Positions 62,226-64,000 of a stretch of 64,000 bases of DNA are shown piece by piece. The DNA is from Pseudomonas gingeri (GTDB taxonomy: Bacteria > Pseudomonadota > Gammaproteobacteria > Pseudomonadales > Pseudomonadaceae): NCBI RefSeq assembly GCF_013386165.1, contig NZ_JACAOS010000017.1, forward strand, positions 186,001 to 250,000, written 5' to 3'. Each line of letters starts with the position of its first letter. The stretch's first letter is position 1. The position numbers were made by a program, and so were the translations under genes. The notes beneath the pieces were generated by a model that ran no database searches, was not told where the DNA came from, and saw only the letters and a list, made by a program, of their open reading frames with translations.

Positions 62226-64000
62226 ATGATCCGCATTACCCTCCCCGACGGCTCGCAACGCGAGTACGACCAGCCGCTGACGGTGTTCGAAGTGGCTGCC
62301 AGCATCGGCACCGGCCTGGCCAAGGCGGCGGTGGCCGGCCGGGTTGACGGTGTTCTGGTGGACTGCGGAACCCTGCTCGAACAGGACGCGGCGGTGAGCA
62401 TCGTCACCCCACGGGACGCTGAAGGCCTGGAGATTCTGCGTCACTCCTGCGCACATCTGCTGGCGATGGCGGTGAAGCAGTTGTACCCCTCGGCCCAGGT
62501 CACCATTGGCCCGGTGATCGAAGACGGCTTCTTCTACGATTTCGCCTATGAGCGCGCCTTCACCCCCAAGGACCTGGAGCTGATCGAAGCCCGCATGCAG
62601 GTCCTGGCCGCAACCAATCATTCGGTGCGTCGCCGTGAGTTGCCCCGTGAAGAAGCCATCGCCTGCTTCGAAGAACGCGGCGAGCACTACAAGGCCGAGC
62701 TGATTCGCGCGATCCCGGAAGGTGAGGTGCTGTCGCTGTATCGCCAGGGCGATTTCGAAGACCTGTGTCGCGGCCCCCACGTCCCCTCGACCGGCCTGCT
62801 GCAAGCCTTCAAGCTGACCAAGGTGGCGGGCGCCTATTGGCGCGGTGATGCCAGCAACGCGCCGCTGCAACGGATCTACGGCACCTGCTGGGCCAACGCC
62901 AAGGACCTCAAGGCCTACCTCACCCGCCTCGAGGAAGCCGGCAAACGCGACCACCGCAAACTGGGGGCGCAACTGGACCTGTTCCATTTCGACGACTGCG
63001 CGCCCGGCTCAGTGTTCTGGCACGCCAAGGGCTGGACCCTGTTCCAGCAACTGATCGGCTACATGCGCAAACGCCAGGAACACGCCGGCTACATCGAGGT
63101 GAACACGCCGGATGTGATGGATCGCGGGCTGTGGGAAACCTCCGGGCATTGGCAGAACTACCGCGACCACATGTTCACCACCACCACCGAGGATGAGCGG
63201 GTGTTCGCCCTCAAGCCGATGAACTGCCCCGGCGCGGTGTCAATCTTCGGCCACGGCATCAAGAGCTACCGCGACCTGCCGCTGCGCATCGCCGAGTTCG
63301 GCAAGGTTCATCGTTACGAGCCTTCCGGGGCCTTGCACGGTCTGTTGCGGGTGCGTCACTTCACCCAGGACGATGCCCATATCTTCTGCGCCCCGGCGCA
63401 GATGCAGGCCGAATGCGCAACGGCGATTGCCCTGGTGTTCGATATCTACAGCGAGTTCGGCTTCGACGATATCGTGGTCAAGCTCTCCACGCGCCCGGCC
63501 AACCGGATCGGCAGCGACGAGACCTGGGACCAATTGGAAGGTGCGTTGATCGGCGCCCTCGGGCACATGGGCATCGAGTACCGGATCAATCCGGGCGAAG
63601 GGGCGTTCTATGGGCCGAAGCTGGAGTTCGTGCTGCGCGATGCAATTGGCCGCGACTGGCAATGCGGCACCTTGCAGGTCGATCTCAACCTGCCGGAGCG
63701 CTTCGATATCGGCTATATCAGCGAAACCGGCGAGCGCCAGCGGCCGGTGATGCTGCACCGGGCGCTATTCGGTTCGCTGGAGCGTTTTATCGGCATTCTG
63801 ATCGAGCATTACAGCGGCGCCTTGCCGGTCTGGCTGGCGCCGTTGCAGGCGGTGGTGCTGAACATCAGCGAAGGCCAGGCCGAGTATGCAAGGGATGTCG
63901 CCGAGGGCCTGAAGATCCGCGGCCTCAGGGCCAGCGCGGACCTGCGCAACGAGAAGATCGGCTACAAAATTCGCGAACACAGCCTGCAGAAAGTGCCGTA
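62226..64000 (+). CDS. thrS2: Threonyl-tRNA synthetase paralogue ThrS2 (3' end outside window)
   Basis: At least 591 residues, no stop before the window end. TGS domain (MIRITLPDGSQREYDQPLTV), editing domain with HSCAHLL and CRGPHVPSTG, class II catalytic core and the start of the anticodon domain (KIREHSLQKVPY). The core zinc ligands fall exactly at E. coli numbering: C334 (MNCPG), H385 (DDAHIF), H511 (MLHRA), so zinc binding is retained. Residue 337, His in the usual CPGH motif, is Ala here. As the last gene of the folE2 operon it is probably a second copy expressed on zinc starvation, with the main thrS elsewhere. Confidence 0.93.
   Translation, partial: MIRITLPDGSQREYDQPLTVFEVAASIGTGLAKAAVAGRVDGVLVDCGTLLEQDAAVSIVTPRDAEGLEILRHSCAHLLAMAVKQLYPSAQVTIGPVIEDGFFYDFAYERAFTPKDLELIEARMQVLAATNHSVRRRELPREEAIACFEERGEHYKAELIRAIPEGEVLSLYRQGDFEDLCRGPHVPSTGLLQAFKLTKVAGAYWRGDASNAPLQRIYGTCWANAKDLKAYLTRLEEAGKRDHRKLGAQLDLFHFDDCAPGSVFWHAKGWTLFQQLIGYMRKRQEHAGYIEVNTPDVMDRGLWETSGHWQNYRDHMFTTTTEDERVFALKPMNCPGAVSIFGHGIKSYRDLPLRIAEFGKVHRYEPSGALHGLLRVRHFTQDDAHIFCAPAQMQAECATAIALVFDIYSEFGFDDIVVKLSTRPANRIGSDETWDQLEGALIGALGHMGIEYRINPGEGAFYGPKLEFVLRDAIGRDWQCGTLQVDLNLPERFDIGYISETGERQRPVMLHRALFGSLERFIGILIEHYSGALPVWLAPLQAVVLNISEGQAEYARDVAEGLKIRGLRASADLRNEKIGYKIREHSLQKVP

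Overview
The window is chromosomal DNA from a Pseudomonas, most likely of the P. fluorescens group. The basis is the high-GC codon use, the many GTAGGAGC-type REP/REPIN repeats, and gene blocks in an order I recall from Pseudomonas chromosomes (aspA; pycA-oadA with divergent pycR; RpiR regulator; GGDEF-EAL gene; uvrD; kefB-type antiporter; pdxY; a zinc-starvation cluster). Fifty-one protein genes are called; the last, a second threonyl-tRNA synthetase, runs off the right edge. No tRNA, rRNA, IS element, prophage or CRISPR array is visible.

Layout. 0-4.5 kb: amino-acid catabolism and uptake (aspA, an alanine/glycine:cation symporter, a type I asparaginase). 4.6-5.3 kb: a DUF3077 gene whose leader has the layout of a phage C4-type antisense RNA. 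5.4-9.1 kb: AraC regulator convergent with autotransporter AT1. 9.3-11.5 kb: acetylpolyamine amidohydrolase and polyamine-binding protein. 11.6-15 kb: a 1119-residue DUF6543-like (dermonecrotic toxin N-terminal family) protein. 15-18.5 kb: MocR regulator divergent from a PaiB-like protein and two GNAT acetyltransferases. 18.6-27.2 kb: three tandem autotransporters, AT2 with a collagen-like passenger, AT3 and AT4 with beta-helix-like passengers. 27.2-27.8 kb: a small HTH module with repeated operators. 27.8-32.9 kb: a complete type I secretion system (TolC, adaptor, ABC exporter) behind a 152-residue candidate substrate. 33-50.4 kb: conserved core genes. 50.4-52.2 kb: REP-rich stretch with a COG0523 GTPase. 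52.2-64 kb: zinc-limitation cluster with two Zur-box palindromes, controlling dksA2-zigA-DUF1826 on one side and a nine-gene run folE2-(metal ABC transporter)-hisI2-gamma-CA-pyrC2-thrS2 on the other, with amiA divergent.

The most notable points are these. (1) All four autotransporters share one promoter-like module (CCGACA, 17 bp, TADNTA-like), and in the three tandem genes a TATCTCGC box lies exactly 18 bp upstream, so this looks like one surface-protein regulon. (2) AT2 joins 47 uninterrupted Gly-X-Y triplets and a coiled coil to a classical autotransporter barrel. (3) The C4-like antisense leader sits in front of a chromosomal DUF3077 gene. (4) The T1SS has a tiny non-RTX candidate substrate. 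(5) A 12-bp minisatellite of DnaA-box-like sequence lies inside the MocR linker. All functional assignments rest on reading the sequence and recalled family knowledge; no database search was run.
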